From contig NZ_SWCO01000006.1 of NCBI RefSeq assembly GCF_005117025.1, forward strand, positions 1 through 64,000: 64,000 nt of DNA. The letters run 5' to 3'. Below the pieces are notes generated by a model. That model searched no databases and was not told where the DNA came from. It saw only the letters and a program-made list of their open reading frames with translations. The DNA is from Alteromonas portus (lineage in GTDB: Bacteria; Pseudomonadota; Gammaproteobacteria; Enterobacterales; Alteromonadaceae). Numbering within the stretch: position 1 is the stretch's first letter; every line of letters starts with the position of its first letter. Made by a program: the position numbers and the translations under genes. Of this stretch, positions 1 to 9,554 are shown in pieces.

Positions 1-5
1 TTTTT

Positions 6-90
6 GCGGAAGTGGTGGAATTGGTAGACACGCTGGATTTAGGTTCCAGTGCTTCACGGCGTGAGAGTTCAAGTCTCTCCTTCCGCACCA
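6..90 (+). tRNA. tRNA-Leu (anticodon TAG)
   Basis: An 85-nt class II tRNA with an encoded 3' CCA. The acceptor stem GCGGAAG pairs with CTTCCGC. The anticodon stem CTGGA/TCCAG encloses the loop TTTAGGT, giving anticodon TAG, which reads CUN leucine codons. A long variable arm and the TTCAAGTC T-loop are present. It lies 42 nt upstream of tRNA-Pro, so the two probably form one transcript that begins before the window. Confidence 0.97.
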
Positions 91-132
91 TATTTAAAGC
101 TCTCACGGGGCTTTTCAAAAAGATATCTATGT

Positions 133-209
133 CGGTGAGTGGCGCAGCTTGGTAGCGCACTTGTTTTGGGTACAAGGGGTCGCAGGTTCAAATCCTGTCT
201 CACCGACCA
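133..209 (+). tRNA. tRNA-Pro (anticodon TGG)
   Basis: A 77-nt tRNA with encoded CCA. The acceptor stem CGGTGAG pairs with CTCACCG. The anticodon stem CTTGT/ACAAG encloses TTTGGGT, giving TGG for proline. The T-loop is GGTTCAAATCC. It follows tRNA-Leu in the same orientation. I see no convincing intrinsic terminator directly downstream. Confidence 0.97.
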
Positions 210-557
210 TTATCTCTTTTCCTACTTGCTTTTCTTTGTTCGATAAATCCATCAAAAACTCGTCTTTTCCCTCATTTGAGCCAACAGTTTCATTATTTGG
301 TCAAAATGCGTTCAAATGGTTGTTACAAACTTGTGTTTGCCTCTCGACTCTTGTGGTATGCGGCTGTATACTACCGCGTCTTTTTTTAACCAGTACGTTT
401 GTTTCAGGTTGGTTTTTTGGCACAAATTCGTGTCCTAACTTTGATGTTATAAACGTCGAATAACGACCTCTACCCCGGAGTGATATGCAAATACTGCATG
501 ACGGGAGAGGGGATTGAGAACAAAACGCCTGTAGAGGCGTATAGTTGAGGTAACATA
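210..557. other. Intergenic region between tRNA-Pro and tig
   Basis: About 350 bases with no believable gene. A 104-codon frame starting inside tRNA-Pro has no homology that I recognise and is rejected. The last 90 bases hold two hairpins just before the tig ribosome binding site (listed separately). No clear -35/-10 pair was found, although tig must be transcribed from here or from upstream. Confidence 0.6.
467..540 (+). promoter_or_regulatory. Structured leader of tig (two hairpins)
   Basis: Hairpin A: CCTCT (467-471) and CCC (473-475) pair with GGG (503-505) and AGAGG (506-510), and the inner ATGCA (484-488) pairs with TGCAT (494-498). Hairpin B: ACGCC (525-529) pairs with GGCGT (536-540), ending 6 nt before the GAGG ribosome binding site. 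The pairing is read directly from the sequence. Any regulatory role is inference. Confidence 0.4.
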
Positions 558-1862
558 ATGCAAGTTTCAGTCGAGACGACCCAGGGTTTAGAACGCCGTC
601 TTACTATCACCGTTCCAGCTGACACGGTTGATTCAGCAGTTAAGTCACGTCTACAGCAATTGGCGAAAACACAACGCATCAACGGCTTCCGTCCAGGTAA
701 AGTTCCTGTAAACGTAATCAAAAAGCGTTTCGGCCAAGCTGTTCGCCAAGAAGTTGCTGGCGATGTTATGCAGCAAAACTTCTACCAAGCAGTGATTCAA
801 GAAAAAATTCAGCCTGCTGGTATGCCGAAGTTTGAACTGACTAAAGACGAAGATGGTCAGGACCTAGAATTCACAGCATCTTTCGAAGTATACCCAGAAG
901 TAGAAGTGAAAGGTGTTAGCGATATCGAAATCGAAAAGCCAGTAGTTGAAATTACTGACAAAGATCTTGATAACATGATGGAAACGCTTCAAAAGCAGCA
1001 CGCAACTTGGAAAGAAGTTAAGCGTAAAGCGAAGAAAGACGACAAAGTTATCATCGACTTCGTTGGTTCTATCGACGGTGAAGAGTTTGAAGGCGGTAAA
1101 GCAGAAGACTTCGCACTTGAGCTAGGCAAAGAGCGCATGATCCCTGGTTTCGAGAAGCCGCTTGTAGGCGCGAAAGCGGGTGAAGAAGTCACTATCGAAG
1201 TAACCTTCCCTGAAGACTACCACGCTGAAAACCTAAAAGGTAAAGATGCAGTTTTCCAAACTACAGTTAAGAAAGTAGAAGGTCTAGATCTTCCAAAAGT
1301 TGACGAAGAGTTTGCTAAGCTATTTGGTGTTGAAGAAGGCGGTGTAGACGCGCTTAAAGCAGAAGTTCGCAAGAACATGCAGCGTGAACTAAACCAAACG
1401 CTTAAAGCTCAGGTAAAAGAAGAAGTAATCGCTAAACTAGTTGAAGCTAACGAGATTGATATTCCTCAAGCGCTTATCGATCAAGAAGTAAACGCACTTC
1501 GCGAGCAAGCAAAGCAACGTTTTAGCCAACAAGGCGGCGGTCAGAACCTTCCAGACCTACCTGCTGAATTATTCACTGATAACGCCAAACGTCGCGTATC
1601 TATTGGCCTTCTTCTAGGTGAAGTGATCAAGCAAAATGAACTTAAAGCTGATGAAGCTAAAGTTAATGAGATGATCGAAACTGCTGCTTCAGCGTATGAA
1701 GATCCGCAGGAAGTTGTTGATTACTACAACAACAACCAAGAGCTTATGCAGCAAATGCAAAACGTTGCACTAGAAGAACAAGCTATTGAGTGGGTTCTTG
1801 AGCAAGCAAAAGTTACAGAAGTAACTAAAGCTTTTGACGAGGTTATGAACAAACAGGCGTAA
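558..1862 (+). CDS. tig: Trigger factor, ribosome-associated chaperone and prolyl isomerase
   Basis: A 434-residue protein of normal family length. It binds the large ribosomal subunit at the exit tunnel and shields nascent chains in the cytoplasm. The N-terminal ribosome-docking signature GFRPGKVP is at residues 43-50. The FKBP-type isomerase domain spans roughly 150-245 ([21 protein letters not shown] region), followed by the helical C-terminal arms. The ATG at 558 has GAGG 7-10 nt upstream. It heads the conserved tig-clpP-clpX-lon order, but a strong terminator separates it from clpP. Confidence 0.98.
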   Translation: MQVSVETTQGLERRLTITVPADTVDSAVKSRLQQLAKTQRINGFRPGKVPVNVIKKRFGQAVRQEVAGDVMQQNFYQAVIQEKIQPAGMPKFELTKDEDGQDLEFTASFEVYPEVEVKGVSDIEIEKPVVEITDKDLDNMMETLQKQHATWKEVKRKAKKDDKVIIDFVGSIDGEEFEGGKAEDFALELGKERMIPGFEKPLVGAKAGEEVTIEVTFPEDYHAENLKGKDAVFQTTVKKVEGLDLPKVDEEFAKLFGVEEGGVDALKAEVRKNMQRELNQTLKAQVKEEVIAKLVEANEIDIPQALIDQEVNALREQAKQRFSQQGGGQNLPDLPAELFTDNAKRRVSIGLLLGEVIKQNELKADEAKVNEMIETAASAYEDPQEVVDYYNNNQELMQQMQNVALEEQAIEWVLEQAKVTEVTKAFDEVMNKQA

Positions 1863-1903
1863 TTTTTTACTGTCTGATTGACATTACTTGTCAGCAACTG
1901 CTT

Positions 1904-1934
1904 AAATGCTCGGAGCCTTCCGAGCATTTTTGTT
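1904..1934 (+). terminator. Intrinsic terminator after tig
   Basis: A perfect 11-bp stem (1904-1914 with 1919-1929, loop GCCT) is followed by a T-rich tract. It ends tig transcription about 30 nt before the clpP start, so clpP needs read-through or its own promoter; none is obvious in the gap. Confidence 0.9.
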
Positions 1935-1960
1935 TTTAACGCTAGATAATCAAGGTAGCT

Positions 1961-2590
1961 ATGACTAATACCCCGTTTGACCCAATGAATGCACTTGTTC
2001 CTATGGTTGTTGAGCAAACCTCTAAAGGTGAACGCTCTTACGACATCTATTCTCGCCTATTGAAAGAAAACGTAATTTTCTTAGTAGGACAAGTTGAAGA
2101 TCACATGGCCAACCTCATCGTTGCTCAAATGTTGTTCTTAGAAGCTGAAAATCCAGAAAAAGATATTTTCCTATATATTAACTCTCCCGGTGGTTCTGTT
2201 ACTGCTGGTATGGCGATTTACGACACAATGAAGTTTATTAAGCCTGACGTGAGCACTGTATGTATGGGACAAGCTGCAAGCATGGGTGCATTTCTACTCT
2301 CTGCAGGAGCTAAAGGTAAGCGTTATTGTCTACCTAATTCGCGCGTAATGATTCACCAACCGCTTGGTGGTTTCCAAGGTCAGGCATCTGATTTTGAAAT
2401 ACATGCGAAAGAAATCCTGTCTATTAAAGAGAAGTTGAATCGCCTAATGGCAGACCATACCGGTCAAGACTATGAAAAAGTCGCGCGAGACACAGACCGA
2501 GATAACTTCTTGAGTGCAACTGAGGCGAAAGAATATGGCCTTGTTGACCAAGTTTTAGCAAATCGATCTGACGTAGCCGCAACTAAGTAG
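1961..2590 (+). CDS. clpP: ATP-dependent Clp protease proteolytic subunit
   Basis: A 209-residue serine peptidase that forms the double-heptameric proteolytic chamber working with ClpX or ClpA. The catalytic triad is visible: Ser107 in GQAASMGA, His132 in MIHQPLGG and Asp181 in the RDTDRDNF segment. The substrate-binding INSPGGSV motif is at 73-80. A short N-terminal propeptide is likely removed on maturation, as in E. coli. AAGG lies 6-9 nt before the ATG. clpX follows after 75 nt and the two probably share a transcript. Confidence 0.98.
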   Translation: MTNTPFDPMNALVPMVVEQTSKGERSYDIYSRLLKENVIFLVGQVEDHMANLIVAQMLFLEAENPEKDIFLYINSPGGSVTAGMAIYDTMKFIKPDVSTVCMGQAASMGAFLLSAGAKGKRYCLPNSRVMIHQPLGGFQGQASDFEIHAKEILSIKEKLNRLMADHTGQDYEKVARDTDRDNFLSATEAKEYGLVDQVLANRSDVAATK

Positions 2591-2665
2591 TATAGTTATA
2601 GATGACCCGAGCCAGTGCACAGCACGTTTTTGGTTTTCGGCTCGGGTAAGGCAGAGGCAAAAGTA

Positions 2666-3940
2666 ATGAGTGATAAGCAAAGCGGTGACGGTGATAACAA
2701 GCTACTGTACTGTTCGTTTTGTGGCAAAAGCCAACACGAAGTAAGAAAGTTAATAGCAGGCCCGTCGGTATTCATTTGCGACGAGTGTGTTGAGTTATGT
2801 AACGATATCATTCGCGAAGAAATTAAGGAAATCGCGCCTAAGCAAAAGCAGGACGCTTTACCTAAACCAAGTGAAATTCATGCTCACCTAGACGATTACG
2901 TTATCGGGCAAGAACATGCAAAGAAGGTATTGTCAGTAGCGGTTTATAACCACTACAAGCGTTTGCGTAATGGCGATGTTCACGAAGGCGTAGAACTCGG
3001 CAAAAGTAATATTTTGCTAATAGGGCCTACCGGCAGCGGTAAAACACTGCTAGCTGAAACCCTAGCGCGTCTACTCGATGTTCCATTTACCATGGCTGAC
3101 GCAACCACGCTAACAGAAGCGGGTTATGTAGGTGAAGATGTTGAAAACATCATTCAAAAACTACTGCAGAAGTGTGATTATGACGTTGAGAAAGCGCAGC
3201 GCGGTATTGTTTACATAGACGAAATCGATAAGATTTCTCGCAAATCAGACAACCCATCAATCACTCGTGATGTATCGGGTGAAGGTGTTCAGCAAGCACT
3301 GCTTAAGTTGATTGAAGGTACGGTTGCGTCTGTTCCTCCGCAAGGTGGGCGTAAGCACCCACAGCAGGAATTCCTGCAGGTTGACACGTCCAAGATATTG
3401 TTCATTTGTGGTGGTGCGTTCGCTGGTCTTGACAAAGTCATTGAGCAACGCGCACAAAAAGACACGGGTATTGGATTTGGTGCCACGGTTAAGTCGAAAG
3501 ATAACAGCAAGCAAATTAGCGAGCTATTCAAGCAAGTTGAGCCTGAAGACTTAGTGAAATATGGTTTGATTCCAGAGTTCATTGGACGTCTACCGGTAGT
3601 AACAAGCCTTGAAGAGTTGAATGAAGAAGCGTTAATTCAAATTCTACGCGAGCCTAAGAATGCAATCACCAAGCAATATGGTGCATTGTTCTCGATGGAA
3701 GATGTAGAACTAGAGTTCCGCGACGATGCACTTAATGCTATTGCTAAAAAGGCAATGGATCGCAAAACAGGTGCTCGTGGTTTGCGTTCAATTGTTGAAG
3801 CTGTTCTGCTTGATACCATGTACGACCTTCCTTCAATGGAAGACGTAAGCAAAGTGGTTATTGATGAAACAGTAATTCGCGGTGAATCAAAGCCTATTTT
3901 GATTTACGACAGCAACGAAAAGAAAGCAGCCTCTGAATAA
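2666..3940 (+). CDS. clpX: ClpX, AAA+ unfoldase of the ClpXP protease
   Basis: A 424-residue unfoldase that recognises tagged substrates and feeds them to ClpP. The N-terminal zinc finger uses Cys16, Cys19, Cys38 and Cys41. Walker A GPTGSGKT is at 120-127, the pore loop GYVG at 153-156, and Walker B (YIDEIDK) follows. The frame is open 17 codons further upstream, but the ATG at 2666 is chosen because GAGG sits 9-12 nt before it and it gives the MSDK-type N-terminus that matches the family. Confidence 0.98.
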   Translation: MSDKQSGDGDNKLLYCSFCGKSQHEVRKLIAGPSVFICDECVELCNDIIREEIKEIAPKQKQDALPKPSEIHAHLDDYVIGQEHAKKVLSVAVYNHYKRLRNGDVHEGVELGKSNILLIGPTGSGKTLLAETLARLLDVPFTMADATTLTEAGYVGEDVENIIQKLLQKCDYDVEKAQRGIVYIDEIDKISRKSDNPSITRDVSGEGVQQALLKLIEGTVASVPPQGGRKHPQQEFLQVDTSKILFICGGAFAGLDKVIEQRAQKDTGIGFGATVKSKDNSKQISELFKQVEPEDLVKYGLIPEFIGRLPVVTSLEELNEEALIQILREPKNAITKQYGALFSMEDVELEFRDDALNAIAKKAMDRKTGARGLRSIVEAVLLDTMYDLPSMEDVSKVVIDETVIRGESKPILIYDSNEKKAASE

Positions 3941-3956
3941 ACTTTAGACTGTGAGT

Positions 3957-3983
3957 AAAAGGCCCTTCGCGGCCTTTTTTGTT
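3957..3983 (+). terminator. Intrinsic terminator after clpX
   Basis: The stem AAAAGGCC pairs with GGCCTTTT around CTTCGC and is followed by a T run. It ends the clpP-clpX transcript. Confidence 0.9.
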
Positions 3984-4276
3984 TTTAGCGTTAAAACATT
4001 AATATTCTTTCATCTTATCTTACCTGCTCGGCTATGCGTTTATCTTAAAGCGGATGATATTTAAGCAGTTGACGGATTACACGCTATCCTTTCTACTAGA
4101 TTTTTGAGTTTACTGTTGCCATTCGATGCAAAATCGATAATGGTTATATTAAGGTCAATAGGCCCTAGAGCAGGGAAGGTAAGGTTAAGGAATTAACGCA
4201 CTTTAATAAGTTTCGATTGAACTTTGCTCTTGCATCCCCATATAAAAATGACATTTCAAACTAATTGAGAACAAGT
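3984..4276. other. Upstream region of lon
   Basis: About 290 bases between the clpX terminator and lon with no gene. The only recognisable element is the sigma-32-type promoter at 4217-4243. Confidence 0.6.
4217..4243 (+). promoter_or_regulatory. Heat-shock (sigma-32) promoter of lon
   Basis: TTGAA at 4217-4221, 14 nt of spacer, then CCCCATAT at 4236-4243. This fits the sigma-32 consensus (CTTGAA, 13-15 nt, CCCCATNT), with an exact -10 core. Transcription would start roughly 26-30 nt before the lon ATG. The lon genes of enterobacteria are heat-shock controlled, which supports the call. Confidence 0.85.
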
Positions 4277-6628
4277 ATGACAGTTGAGCGTGAAAATCGC
4301 ATTGAAATTCCTGTGCTTGCCTTGCGGGACGTGGTTGTTTACCCGCATATGGTCATACCCCTATTTGTTGGGCGTGAGAAATCAATTCGTTGCCTTGAAG
4401 CGGCGATGGATAATGACAAACAAATTTTTCTAGTAGCACAAAAAGACGCAGGTGTTGATGAGCCTGAATCAGACGATATCTACACCGTAGGTACTATTGC
4501 TACAATTCTTCAACTTCTTAAGCTACCCGACGGTACGGTAAAGGTGCTGGTAGAGGGGAGTGTACGTGGCGAAATTGAGAGCTATAAGCAATCAGATCCT
4601 TTCTTTGTGGCAAACGTCGATAAATTAACTGACGAAGACATTGATGAAAGCGAGCAAGAAGTGCTTATTCGCTCTGCCGTTTCCCAATTCGAAGGCTACG
4701 TAAAGTTAAATAAAAAAATTCCACCAGAAGTGCTGACGTCACTTAATGGTATTGAAGACGCGGCCCGCTTGGCAGACACCATGGCTGCCCATATGCCACT
4801 TAAGCTAACAGAAAAGCAAAAAGTGCTAGAGATGCAGGGCGTAAACGAGCGTCTTGAATATCTGATGGCACTAATGGAAGGCGAAATTGATTTGCTGCAG
4901 GTCGAAAAGAAAATTCGTACCCGCGTTAAAAAGCAGATGGAAAAGAGCCAGCGCGAATATTATTTGAATGAGCAAATGAAAGCCATTCAAAAAGAATTGG
5001 GTGAACTAGACGACGCACCTGATGAGTTTGAGGCGCTGTCTAAAAAAATAACTGACGCTAAAATGCCTAAAGAGGCTGAAGATAAAGCGAAAGCTGAACT
5101 TCAAAAGCTCAAGATGATGTCACCAATGTCAGCCGAAGCTACCGTGCTTCGAAGCTACATTGAGTGGCTTACTAACGTGCCTTGGAACAAGCGCTCGCCG
5201 GTTAAGAAAGACCTTTCTCGTGCAGAAGGCGTGCTTAATGAAGACCACTACGGCCTTGAGAAGGTAAAAGAGCGCATTCTTGAGTATTTAGCGGTTCAAC
5301 AACGTGTTAAAAAGCTAAAAGGCCCTATTCTGTGTCTTGTTGGTCCTCCAGGTGTGGGTAAAACCTCATTAGGTCAGTCGATCGCTAAAGCAACAGGGCG
5401 CAAATATGTGCGTATGGCGCTAGGCGGCGTGCGTGACGAAGCTGAAATCCGCGGTCACCGTCGTACTTACATTGGTTCATTGCCAGGTAAGCTAGTGCAA
5501 AAAATGGCAAAAGTAGGGGTTAAAAACCCGCTGTTCCTACTTGATGAAATCGATAAGATGTCATCAGACATGCGAGGCGACCCTGCGTCAGCCCTCTTAG
5601 AAGTGCTAGACCCAGAACAAAACAACAGCTTCAGTGACCACTACCTAGAAGTGGACTATGACCTGTCAGACGTAATGTTTGTTGCTACTTCAAACAGCAT
5701 GAATATCCCAGGTCCGTTACTTGACCGTATGGAAGTAATTCGTCTCTCTGGTTACACAGAAGATGAAAAACTTAATATTGCGAAAAACCACTTAATTAGT
5801 AAGCAAATGGAGCGCAATGGTCTTAAAGCGAAAGAACTGGAAATTACCGATTCTGCCGTAATTGGTATGATTCGATACTATACCCGCGAAGCCGGGGTGC
5901 GTAGCTTAGAGCGTGAAGTATCGAAGGTATGCCGTAAAGCCGTGAAAGATATCTTGCTTAAGAAAAGCAAAGACAAGGTAGTTGTAACGCAGGATAACCT
6001 TAAAGATTATCTTGGCGTTCAGCGCTTTGATTACGGTAAAGCCGACAAGGACAACCAAATTGGTCAAGTTACTGGCTTAGCGTGGACACAAGTGGGCGGT
6101 GACTTACTAACCATTGAGACTACGTCTGTTCCTGGCAAAGGTAAAATGACCTCTACAGGTTCTTTGGGCGATGTCATGCAAGAGTCTATCAAGGCCGCAA
6201 TGACAGTGGTGAGAAGTCGTGCAGAGAAACTTCGTATTAATGACGATTTCTATGAGAAACGTGACATTCACGTACACGTACCTGAAGGCGCTACGCCGAA
6301 AGATGGTCCGAGTGCTGGTATTGCCATGTGTACAGCTTTGGTATCGTCACTAACTGGTAACCCTGTGAAGTGTGATGTAGCCATGACGGGCGAAATCACT
6401 CTTCGCGGTGAAGTGCTAGCGATTGGTGGGCTAAAAGAAAAGCTTCTTGCTGCACACCGTGGTGGCATAAAAACCGTGGTTATTCCTAAAGAAAACGAAC
6501 GTGATTTGGAAGAAATTCCAGATAACGTGAAGAAAGATTTATCAATTCACCCAGTAAAATGGATTGATGAAGTGCTTGATATTGCTCTTCAAGAGCCTGT
6601 TGAAAGCTTTGAAGTGGTTAAAAAATAA
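4277..6628 (+). CDS. lon: Lon, ATP-dependent serine protease
   Basis: A 783-residue cytoplasmic AAA+ protease for misfolded and regulatory proteins, of normal length. The N-terminal LON substrate-binding domain covers about 8-200. Walker [10 protein letters not shown] lies near residue 356 and Walker B ([10 protein letters not shown]) near 420. The Lon-type Ser-Lys dyad is Ser in PKDGPSAG (near 679) and Lys in the [10 protein letters not shown] segment (near 722). The ATG at 4277 is preferred; an in-frame TTG lies four codons upstream. It is monocistronic behind a heat-shock promoter. Confidence 0.98.
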   Translation: MTVERENRIEIPVLALRDVVVYPHMVIPLFVGREKSIRCLEAAMDNDKQIFLVAQKDAGVDEPESDDIYTVGTIATILQLLKLPDGTVKVLVEGSVRGEIESYKQSDPFFVANVDKLTDEDIDESEQEVLIRSAVSQFEGYVKLNKKIPPEVLTSLNGIEDAARLADTMAAHMPLKLTEKQKVLEMQGVNERLEYLMALMEGEIDLLQVEKKIRTRVKKQMEKSQREYYLNEQMKAIQKELGELDDAPDEFEALSKKITDAKMPKEAEDKAKAELQKLKMMSPMSAEATVLRSYIEWLTNVPWNKRSPVKKDLSRAEGVLNEDHYGLEKVKERILEYLAVQQRVKKLKGPILCLVGPPGVGKTSLGQSIAKATGRKYVRMALGGVRDEAEIRGHRRTYIGSLPGKLVQKMAKVGVKNPLFLLDEIDKMSSDMRGDPASALLEVLDPEQNNSFSDHYLEVDYDLSDVMFVATSNSMNIPGPLLDRMEVIRLSGYTEDEKLNIAKNHLISKQMERNGLKAKELEITDSAVIGMIRYYTREAGVRSLEREVSKVCRKAVKDILLKKSKDKVVVTQDNLKDYLGVQRFDYGKADKDNQIGQVTGLAWTQVGGDLLTIETTSVPGKGKMTSTGSLGDVMQESIKAAMTVVRSRAEKLRINDDFYEKRDIHVHVPEGATPKDGPSAGIAMCTALVSSLTGNPVKCDVAMTGEITLRGEVLAIGGLKEKLLAAHRGGIKTVVIPKENERDLEEIPDNVKKDLSIHPVKWIDEVLDIALQEPVESFEVVKK

Positions 6629-6858
6629 CTGAATGGCTAGGCTGTATCCCTTTATTTTAAAGGCGTACAGCCACATTTTTTCTATAAATTTGCAATAATT
6701 GATTAAAAAATGCGCATTAAGCGAAAGAAAAGCCCATTTTTTTTAAAATAGGGCTTTCATGTCGCAAAAGTTGTGTTACCTTTAAGTGGTATTCGCTTGA
6801 AGCCTTGCCACAAAAGGGATTGCAGCGATTCATTTAAAAAGTTAATTATTTGTGACTG

Positions 6859-6883
6859 AAGCTTGATGTTAACGATCAAGCTT
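6859..6883. repeat. Perfect inverted repeat upstream of hupB
   Basis: AAGCTTGAT (6859-6867) and ATCAAGCTT (6875-6883) are separated by 7 nt whose first six bases are themselves the palindrome GTTAAC. It sits about 66 nt before the hupB start and about 38 nt before the TATAAT box. Its position suits a protein-binding operator; the binder is unknown. Confidence 0.55.
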
Positions 6884-6920
6884 GCTATAACGTCCAAGCA
6901 AAATCGTTTTGGATAAACAG

Positions 6921-6926
6921 TATAAT
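6921..6926 (+). promoter_or_regulatory. Probable -10 box of hupB
   Basis: An exact TATAAT lies 22 nt before the GTG start. No good -35 hexamer is present at 16-18 nt, so the promoter may rely on an activator or on upstream DNA structure. Confidence 0.4.
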
Positions 6927-6948
6927 AACAATCGAAGGGGATCTAATT

Positions 6949-7221
6949 GTGAACAAGTCTCAACTTATCGACCAAATCGCTGCTGGTGCAGACATTTCTA
7001 AAGCAGCTGCTGGCCGCGCTCTTGACGCATTCACTGACTCAGTAACTGCGGCGCTTAAAGAAGGCGACCAAGTTGCACTAGTAGGCTTTGGTACTTTCTC
7101 AGTTCGCGAACGTTCAGCTCGCAGTGGCCGTAACCCACAAACTGGTGAGACTATTCAGATTTCAGCAGCGAAAGTTCCATCTTTCAAAGCTGGTAAAGCA
7201 CTGAAAGACGCTTGTAACTAA
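6949..7221 (+). CDS. hupB: DNA-binding protein HU-beta
   Basis: A 90-residue histone-like protein that bends and compacts nucleoid DNA as a dimer. The conserved core [26 protein letters not shown] is present, with the intercalating Arg61-Asn62-Pro63 at the arm tip. The start is a GTG with a good purine-rich site (GAAGGGGA) 9-16 nt upstream. The position between lon and ppiD is the usual hupB location. It is followed by its own terminator. Confidence 0.97.
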   Translation: MNKSQLIDQIAAGADISKAAAGRALDAFTDSVTAALKEGDQVALVGFGTFSVRERSARSGRNPQTGETIQISAAKVPSFKAGKALKDACN

Positions 7222-7237
7222 GCAAAAAAATTATAGA

Positions 7238-7270
7238 AAAAGGCGATGGCTAGTCCATCGCCTTTTTTAT
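7238..7270 (+). terminator. Intrinsic terminator after hupB
   Basis: The stem AAAAGGCGATGG pairs with CCATCGCCTTTT, with a short loop and a following T run. Confidence 0.9.
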
Positions 7271-7288
7271 TTCTAAAACAAAGAATTC

Positions 7289-7326
7289 AATATTGGGGTC
7301 AGAGTAACGACTCTGACCCCAATATT
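7289..7326. repeat. Perfect 17-bp inverted repeat containing GGGGTCAGAGT
   Basis: AATATTGGGGTCAGAGT (7289-7305) is followed by AACG and then its exact reverse complement (7310-7326). It is longer and more perfect than the terminators around it and has no T tract. From memory, TTGGGGTCAGAGT-type palindromes recur in proteobacterial genomes as REP-like elements linked to RAYT/IS200-like transposases. That identification needs a genome search. Confidence 0.65.
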
Positions 7327-7448
7327 TATAGAGTAGAAATAACCCGTTGAGGCATGCCGAGTTTTTTTCATGCCTACACAATGTCTGAACTTAACGAAAG
7401 ACAGTACAAATAGTGTGTTTTGGTCGTTTATATTCGGCAGCATTGGGT

Positions 7449-7454
7449 TATAAT
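7449..7454 (+). promoter_or_regulatory. Probable -10 box of ppiD
   Basis: An exact TATAAT sits 80 nt before ppiD, in the gap after the hupB terminator and the palindrome. The -35 region at the right distance (GTTTAT) is poor. Confidence 0.35.
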
Positions 7455-7534
7455 CAGCGCTTATTTTACCTCGCACCCACTGATTTGTGATGGTCTGAGG
7501 TAACTGTAGTAAGCAACGGAGTTGAAGAACAATC

Positions 7535-9427
7535 ATGCTAGAAAGAATCAGAGAAGGTTCTCAAGGCCCTTGGGCGATGGCGATTATTGCGCTAATCGTT
7601 TTAAGTTTCGTATTCGCAGGTGTAGGTAGTTACCTAACATCGTCAGGTACTACAGCAGTAGCTACTGTAAACGGCGAAGAAATTTCGGCACAAGAACTAG
7701 AACGTGCATACCAAAATCAGCGTGCACAAATGGAGTCACAATACGGCGAAAGCATCGCGCAGCTTTTCTCTAGTGAACAATATCTTGCAGATTTTAGAAG
7801 AAATGTACTGGACAGACTGATTGCTGAAAAACTAATTCAGCAACAAGCGACGGACATGGGTTTGCGTGTAAGTGACGAGCAAATTCGCGAGACTATCGTA
7901 CAAATGCCTGAGTTCCAGTTTGGTGGTCAGTTCGACAACGAGCGTTTCCAGGCCATTCTTCGTCAGAACGGTTTTCAGGTGGCCGACTTCCGTGACTACC
8001 TTCGTGTTCAAATGACACAGAACCAATTGGCGGCTGCACTAACAAATTCATCGTTTGCTTTAGACGGTGAAGTACAGCAGGCAAATGCACTACAGCGTCA
8101 AACTCGCGATGCGAAATACATATTAGTAAGCTCTGACGAATTTGCTGGTTCTACTGAAGTAACAGAAGCGGATGTTGAAGCTTTTTATAATAACAACATT
8201 GCCTCTTTCGATACTGAAGAGCAGGTAAAGCTTGCCTATGTGAAACTAAGTGTTGAAGACTTAAAAGGTCGCGTTTCTGTTGATGAAGAAGCGGTGCGCA
8301 CTTACTACGAAAATAATCTGGGAAGCTACGGTAAAGAAGAAGAGCGCCGTGTTTCTCATATTCTTATCGAAGCTGGCGATGATGCCGATGCTGCAAAAGC
8401 AAAAGCAGAATCATTAAAAGCAGAACTCGATAACGGTGCAGACTTTGCTGCCCTTGCAGAAGCAAATTCTGACGACACATTCTCTGCTGAAATCGGTGGT
8501 GATTTAGATTTTATTACGCCAGAAATGATGGACCCAGCGTTTGATGAAGCTGCTTTTGCTTTAGAAAATGTTGGCGATGTATCTGACGTAGTTGAAACCG
8601 AGTTTGGTTTTCACATCATCAAGTTAACAGATTTAAAAGAAGCACAAGTTAAGTCTTTCGATGAAGTAGCCGGTGAAATTCGCGATACGCTTCTTTATGA
8701 CGCAGCGATGGAGAAGTACTTCGAGCTACAAAATACGCTAGCCGAGATTGCGTTTGAAGTACCAGATACACTAGAAGATGCAGCGAACGCGGTTGATTTA
8801 CCAGTGCAGGAGTCAGTGCTATTTAGTCGTAACACGGCACCTGCTGAGCTAAGCTACCCAGGTCTACTAGACGTTGCTTTCTCTTCTGAGCTTGTTGATG
8901 AAGGTCTTAATAGCGATATCATCGAAATTGACGACGAAACAGTAGTTGTTGCACGAGTAGTTGAACACCAACCACAACGTACTCAATCACTTGATGAAGT
9001 GCGCGAAGGCATCGAAGCGTCTGTAAAAGCAGAAAAATCAAGAGAGGCGGCTGAAGCTTGGGCGTTTGATATCGCACAAAAAGTACGTGCCGGAGAGAGC
9101 GTTGAAAATGAGCTAGCTGAAAAGTCTGTGACTTGGGAAACGGCAGCTGCTGTTCCAAGAGCAGGCGGTACACTTGCACGCGCATTAGTTGACACGCTTT
9201 TCTCTCTTGCCCTTGAAGGCGAAGACAAAGTTGATGTTGCAACAACGGTAAACGGTGACGTTGCTGTTGTTATGCTTGAAAACGTTAATGCAGCACCAGA
9301 GCTTGAAAATGAATTGGGTGAAAGCCTGAAGCAGCGTCTTGCCCAGGTACAAGGCCAGCGCGTTTATCAACAATATATTGATGCGCTTCGCGCAAACGCA
9401 GAAGTGACTATCTCACAAACATTATAA
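7535..9427 (+). CDS. ppiD: PpiD, membrane-anchored periplasmic chaperone of the SurA/parvulin type
   Basis: A 630-residue protein anchored by one N-terminal membrane segment (about 15-35) with the rest in the periplasm. There it assists outer-membrane and secreted proteins leaving the Sec translocon. SurA_N-like chaperone regions lie before and after a parvulin-like domain (about 265-360, starting RRVSHILIEAGDD and ending with the FGFHIIKL motif). Normal family length. The position after hupB is typical. Its own terminator follows. Confidence 0.96.
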   Translation: MLERIREGSQGPWAMAIIALIVLSFVFAGVGSYLTSSGTTAVATVNGEEISAQELERAYQNQRAQMESQYGESIAQLFSSEQYLADFRRNVLDRLIAEKLIQQQATDMGLRVSDEQIRETIVQMPEFQFGGQFDNERFQAILRQNGFQVADFRDYLRVQMTQNQLAAALTNSSFALDGEVQQANALQRQTRDAKYILVSSDEFAGSTEVTEADVEAFYNNNIASFDTEEQVKLAYVKLSVEDLKGRVSVDEEAVRTYYENNLGSYGKEEERRVSHILIEAGDDADAAKAKAESLKAELDNGADFAALAEANSDDTFSAEIGGDLDFITPEMMDPAFDEAAFALENVGDVSDVVETEFGFHIIKLTDLKEAQVKSFDEVAGEIRDTLLYDAAMEKYFELQNTLAEIAFEVPDTLEDAANAVDLPVQESVLFSRNTAPAELSYPGLLDVAFSSELVDEGLNSDIIEIDDETVVVARVVEHQPQRTQSLDEVREGIEASVKAEKSREAAEAWAFDIAQKVRAGESVENELAEKSVTWETAAAVPRAGGTLARALVDTLFSLALEGEDKVDVATTVNGDVAVVMLENVNAAPELENELGESLKQRLAQVQGQRVYQQYIDALRANAEVTISQTL

Positions 9428-9480
9428 GCACTACTGCAAAAAAGCTGTCGTTGCGACTAGCAGTGACACCATTAAATACT

Positions 9481-9519
9481 AAAAAGCCAGCCTCTTTCAT
9501 AGATGCTGGCTTTTTTTTA
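9481..9519 (+). terminator. Intrinsic terminator after ppiD
   Basis: The stem AAAAAGCCAGC pairs with GCTGGCTTTTT and is followed by a run of T. Confidence 0.9.
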
Positions 9520-9554
9520 TACAACAAAGTGATTAGATGTTTGTTTGAAGTGCG

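Larger units (their letters stand above)
6629..6948. other. Intergenic region between lon and hupB
   Basis: This stretch holds a probable lon terminator (GGCTGTA 6640-6646 with TACAGCC 6666-6672, then a T run). A second hairpin (AAAGCCC near 6729-6735 with GGGCTTT 6751-6757) has its T run in the loop rather than after the stem. It also holds the inverted repeat and -10 element of hupB listed separately. Confidence 0.55.

Noticed and set aside
149..463. 104-codon open frame starting inside tRNA-Pro
   Set aside because: It begins within the tRNA, has low-complexity Phe/Ser/Cys-rich composition and no ribosome binding site. Treated as chance.
1863..1960. Heat-shock promoter for clpP
   Set aside because: The gap is mostly the tig terminator, and no CTTGAA/CCCCAT pair is present.
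7273..7536. 87-codon minus-strand frame between hupB and ppiD
   Set aside because: Much of it reads through the 38-bp palindrome, and it has no recognisable composition or start site.
8919..9245. 108-codon minus-strand frame inside ppiD
   Set aside because: Antisense shadow of a well-conserved coding region; Leu/Gln-rich as expected from its complement.
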